A stretch of DNA of 6,656 nt from the NCBI GenBank assembly GCA_039908105.1, contig JAMOBI010000135.1, forward strand, positions 1 to 6,656, in the 5' to 3' direction. Below, one piece after another: positions 6,147-6,656 of this stretch; within the stretch, counting starts at the first letter, position 1, and each line of letters begins with the position of its first letter. This DNA is from Magnetaquiglobus sp039908105. GTDB taxonomy: Bacteria > Pseudomonadota > Magnetococcia > Magnetococcales > Magnetaquicoccaceae. A program made the position numbers and the translations under genes. The notes under the pieces were generated by a model. That model made no database searches. It was not told the DNA's origin and saw only the letters and a program-made list of their open reading frames with translations.

Positions 6147-6512
6147 ATGAGTTACGCCGCAGTCACATTTGATACCTTGAAATTCGTCGAAACGCTCAAG
6201 GCGTCTGGATTTGATGAGCCGCAGGCCAAGGGTATGGCCGTTGCCATTCAGGAAGTGCAGAAATCCAATCTGGCGGATTTGGCAACGAAGGGGGATATTA
6301 AGGAGCTTGAAGCCAGGATCGAAGCCAACAGGGCGGAACTCCAGCGCGACATCAAGGAACTGGAACTCCGCATGGTGATCAAGATGGGTGCCATGATCAT
6401 CGGAGGAATCGGCTTGCTGTTCGGTCTCATGCGGGTGTGGCCGCTCCCGGTTCAATACGTCGCACCACCCGCCCAAGAGATGCGCCTTCCTGCCCCACCC
6501 CCGGCGCGGTGA
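6147..6512 (+). CDS. DUF1640/CCDC90-like coiled-coil membrane protein (paralog 2)
   Basis: Protein of 121 aa. FDTLKFVETLKASGFDEPQ (8-26) is a better match to the DUF1640/CCDC90-like start than in paralog 1. It is followed by a charged helical region (about 32-74; DLATKGDIKELEARIEANR) that should form coiled coil. A single transmembrane segment lies at about 77-95, then a proline-rich tail (WPLPVQYVAPPAQ, ending PAPPPAR). ATG 6147 is preceded by AGGAGA at 6134-6139. Residues 69-121 match paralog 1 with only two substitutions (I/V and L/M), although the two genes differ at about 16 nucleotides there. Function is unknown; the architecture suggests an oligomerising coiled coil anchored in the membrane with a short tail on the other side. 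Confidence 0.85.
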   Translation: MSYAAVTFDTLKFVETLKASGFDEPQAKGMAVAIQEVQKSNLADLATKGDIKELEARIEANRAELQRDIKELELRMVIKMGAMIIGGIGLLFGLMRVWPLPVQYVAPPAQEMRLPAPPPAR

Positions 6513-6559
6513 TCTTGACTATCAGCCAGATATAGGGTCATCTCCGGCGCGGTGATCTC
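6353..6559 (+). repeat. Long direct repeat, copy 2 (3' end of paralog 2 plus flank)
   Basis: Partner of 4904-5110. The homology includes the stop codon and 47 nt of downstream sequence, and ends inside the second unit of the short recurring motif. Confidence 0.9.
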
Positions 6560-6656
6560 GCTTGCTGAAGATGATGTATTGATTCGATACCCCATCACCA
6601 CTTCCGGCGCGGTGACCTCGCAAAACGCGAGGCCATTACCCCTTTCAGTGCGGTGA
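6501..6656. repeat. Cluster of short degenerate repeats (core CCGGCGCGGTGA)
   Basis: Units CCGGCGCGGTGATCT at 6501-6515 (spanning the paralog 2 stop codon) and 6544-6558, CCGGCGCGGTGACCT at 6604-6618, and a weaker TCAGTGCGGTGA at 6645-6656. Start-to-start distances are 43, 60 and about 41 nt. The last two units also have an upstream TCACC/TTACC that can pair with GGTGA. A 6-bp hairpin (CCTCGC 6616-6621 / GCGAGG 6627-6632) follows the third unit. Related units occur after paralog 1 at 5052-5066 and 5095-5109. There is no gene from 6513 to the end of the window, and the array may continue beyond it. Confidence 0.55.

Noticed and set aside
4641..6512. Composite transposon formed by the two long direct repeats
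   Set aside because: The repeats are the 3' halves of coding genes, with no terminal inverted repeats visible; the only transposase inside is a frameshifted fragment.
6513..6655. Reverse-strand open frame with repeated E(I/V)TAPE
   Set aside because: The spacing between motif units is not a consistent multiple of three and the frame runs into the antisense of paralog 2, so the repetition is at DNA level.
6501..6656. CRISPR array
   Set aside because: Units are only 12-15 nt, imperfect, unevenly spaced, and the first overlaps a stop codon; no cas genes are present.

Overview
The window (about 6.7 kb, moderately GC-rich) comes from a bacterial chromosome, most likely a proteobacterium. The evidence is a YraN next to a two-BON-domain lipoprotein (an arrangement reminiscent of the yraN/dolP region of enterobacteria), a canonical DksA with a four-cysteine zinc finger, and DUF1640-like coiled-coil membrane proteins. 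An alphaproteobacterial or Magnetococcia-like host would fit, but that is inference.

The left half (1-3480) is ordinary housekeeping sequence on the + strand. After a strong hairpin at 27-63 come a YraN-family nuclease-fold protein, a DolP-like BON lipoprotein, and a GlcD-type FAD-linked oxidase that overlaps the lipoprotein gene by 26 nt. Next is dksA, with its own promoter-like sequence and an excellent intrinsic terminator. thiE (thiamine-phosphate synthase) lies convergently on the - strand, with a smaller terminator facing dksA. yraN, the BON gene and the oxidase are close enough to be co-transcribed; dksA looks independently transcribed.

The right half (4339-6656) is accessory sequence and more unusual. 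It holds two paralogous small membrane proteins of DUF1640/CCDC90-like type (4641-5063 and 6147-6512). They have different N-terminal halves but nearly identical C-terminal membrane-plus-proline-tail modules, and the shared block continues about 47 nt past the stop codons. Between them lie a decayed transposase C-terminus on the - strand (5207-5505, one apparent single-base frameshift), a 38-nt repeat abutting it with a second copy upstream of thiE, and a broken coding sequence of unknown function (5589-6041). Past the second paralog a short motif (core CCGGCGCGGTGA) recurs at irregular intervals to the end of the window. The area looks shaped by segmental duplication and insertion decay. I see no defence, CRISPR or biosynthetic system. 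The best leads are the duplicated C-terminal module with its conserved 3' flank, the recurrent motif, and the repeat that supplies a perfect -35 box upstream of thiE.
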